From Rickettsiales bacterium (GTDB lineage: Bacteria; Pseudomonadota; Alphaproteobacteria; Methylaequorales; Methylaequoraceae), in the NCBI GenBank assembly GCA_002715305.1, contig PAYV01000017.1:1-5585 (forward strand): a stretch of 5,585 nucleotides of DNA, written 5' to 3'. Shown one piece after another: positions 4,736-5,585 of this stretch. The notes under the pieces are model-generated. The model searched no databases and had not been told where the DNA came from. It saw nothing but the letters and a program-made list of their open reading frames with translations. Both the position numbers and the translations under genes were made by a program. Each line of letters opens with the position of its first letter. Position 1 is the first letter of the stretch.

Positions 4736-5585
4736 ACGGATTTTTTACAACTATAGTATCTTCTCGTTTTGGACTTGTTGACAGCATCACAACAGGAACC
4801 CCAATAAGTTCCTCAATTCTTCTGACGTACTTAATTGCTAAAGCAGGTAGTTCTGACCAAGATTTTGCTCCTTGTGTATTTTCCATCCAACCTTTATGCT
4901 TTTCATATATAGGCTGCACCTCATTTTGCTCAAAATCAAGGTTGGGAAAATAATCTATTTTCTTACCTTTTAGTTTATAACCAACACAAATTTGAATTTC
5001 TTCAAAATTATCTAGCACATCTAGTTTGGTAAGTGCAATACCGTCAGCACCTGAAATTTCCAGTGACTGTTTAACAATTATTGAATCAAACCATCCACAT
5101 CTTCTTTGTCTTCCAGTTACTGTTCCAAATTCATTACCAATCTTTCCAAGTTTTACTCCTATATTATTATCAAGTTCTGAAGGAAACGGACCACTGCCAA
5201 CTCTGGTAGTATAGGCTTTTACAATACCTAAAATAAAACCTAATTGTTTTATAGATATTCCAGTACCTGTTGAAGCTGAACTAGGCAATGTATTAGATGA
5301 CGTAACAAATGGATACGTACCATGGTCTACATCCAATAAGATTCCTTGAGCACCCTCAAAAAGAACTTTTTGCCCAGATAATTTAGCTTTAGAGAAAATT
5401 GGATTAATTCTTTGCACAAACTTCAAAATCTCAAATCTGTAGGATTCAATTTCACTCAGTATTTCTTTTTCTTCAATAGTTTTAGCGCCAAGTCCTAATA
5501 AAATTGTATTATGATAAGCTAAAATATTTTTAACCTTATTTTTTAGATTTTCCTTATTTCTTAAATCCCCAAGTCTTATAGCTCT
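4725..5585 (-). CDS. purA: Adenylosuccinate synthetase (N-terminal part outside window)
   Basis: Catalyses GTP-dependent joining of IMP and aspartate to adenylosuccinate, the first committed step of AMP synthesis; cytoplasmic homodimer. The minus-strand frame is open from base 5585 to the TAA at 4727-4725, giving 286 residues, about two thirds of a protein usually near 430. The visible part begins RAIRLGD, just after the family's GRR motif, so the P-loop GTP site and start lie to the right. Signatures in order: GAQGILLDVDHGTYPFVTSSN (IMP pocket), the AYTTRVGSGPFP segment, GTVTGRQRRCGWFD, the TKLDVLD guanine-recognition motif, KYVRRIEELIG, and STSPKREDT near the C-terminus. All are intact, so the enzyme should be functional. 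A TTG at 5426 is an internal leucine codon, not the start, since PurA homology continues to the window edge. The gene ends tail-to-tail with rpoH, with an 11-base overlap. Confidence 0.96.
   Translation of the reverse strand, partial: RAIRLGDLRNKENLKNKVKNILAYHNTILLGLGAKTIEEKEILSEIESYRFEILKFVQRINPIFSKAKLSGQKVLFEGAQGILLDVDHGTYPFVTSSNTLPSSASTGTGISIKQLGFILGIVKAYTTRVGSGPFPSELDNNIGVKLGKIGNEFGTVTGRQRRCGWFDSIIVKQSLEISGADGIALTKLDVLDNFEEIQICVGYKLKGKKIDYFPNLDFEQNEVQPIYEKHKGWMENTQGAKSWSELPALAIKYVRRIEELIGVPVVMLSTSPKREDTIVVKNPFIG

Noticed and set aside
5026..5214. Plus-strand open frame of 62 codons
   Set aside because: It is entirely antisense to conserved PurA motifs (GTVTGRQRRCGWFD region) and shows no domain of its own.
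4725..5426. A shortened PurA starting at TTG 5426
   Set aside because: PurA homology continues without a stop to the right edge (RAIRLGD at the boundary), so TTG 5426 is an internal leucine.

Overview
The window looks like a piece of chromosome from a very AT-rich, streamlined marine alphaproteobacterium. Coding density is almost total, neighbouring genes repeatedly overlap by 1-14 bases, and lysine, isoleucine and asparagine are strongly favoured. The sigma-32 factor has alphaproteobacterial wording in region 4, and the left edge carries a retinal-forming enzyme of the kind found with proteorhodopsins in surface-ocean bacteria. A Pelagibacterales, HIMB59 or AEGEAN-169-like source would fit, but the sequence alone does not settle the clade.

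Left part (1-1965), light-related. The 3' part of blh (beta-carotene 15,15'-dioxygenase, which makes retinal) enters from the left edge on the + strand. Its end overlaps the end of a minus-strand Fe(II)/2-oxoglutarate-type oxygenase of unknown substrate. Only 32 bases then separate the oxygenase start from a divergent gene for a stand-alone short LOV blue-light photoreceptor of 138 residues. A perfect 14-bp palindrome in this gap contains a TATAAT on each strand, so one symmetric element may serve both genes. A blue-light sensor close to the retinal synthesis gene is the most attractive biological theme here.

Middle (1955-2702). Two minus-strand genes, probably one transcript, encode a single-pass membrane protein resembling DUF6476 and a small HExxH putative metallopeptidase. 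The membrane protein starts head-to-head with rluD, and the two start codons share one base.

Right part (2702-5585), housekeeping. rluD (23S rRNA pseudouridine synthase) and rpoH (heat-shock sigma factor) lie on the + strand. The end of rpoH overlaps the end of purA (adenylosuccinate synthetase), which runs off the right edge on the minus strand. The 147-base rluD-rpoH gap is the only sizeable non-coding stretch. It holds a 10-bp inverted repeat with TATAAT in its loop, followed directly by GTTC-N7-GTTC, the exact form of the alphaproteobacterial LexA (SOS) operator. This suggests, without proving, that DNA damage controls the heat-shock sigma factor.

No tRNA, rRNA, CRISPR array, insertion sequence or phage gene was seen.
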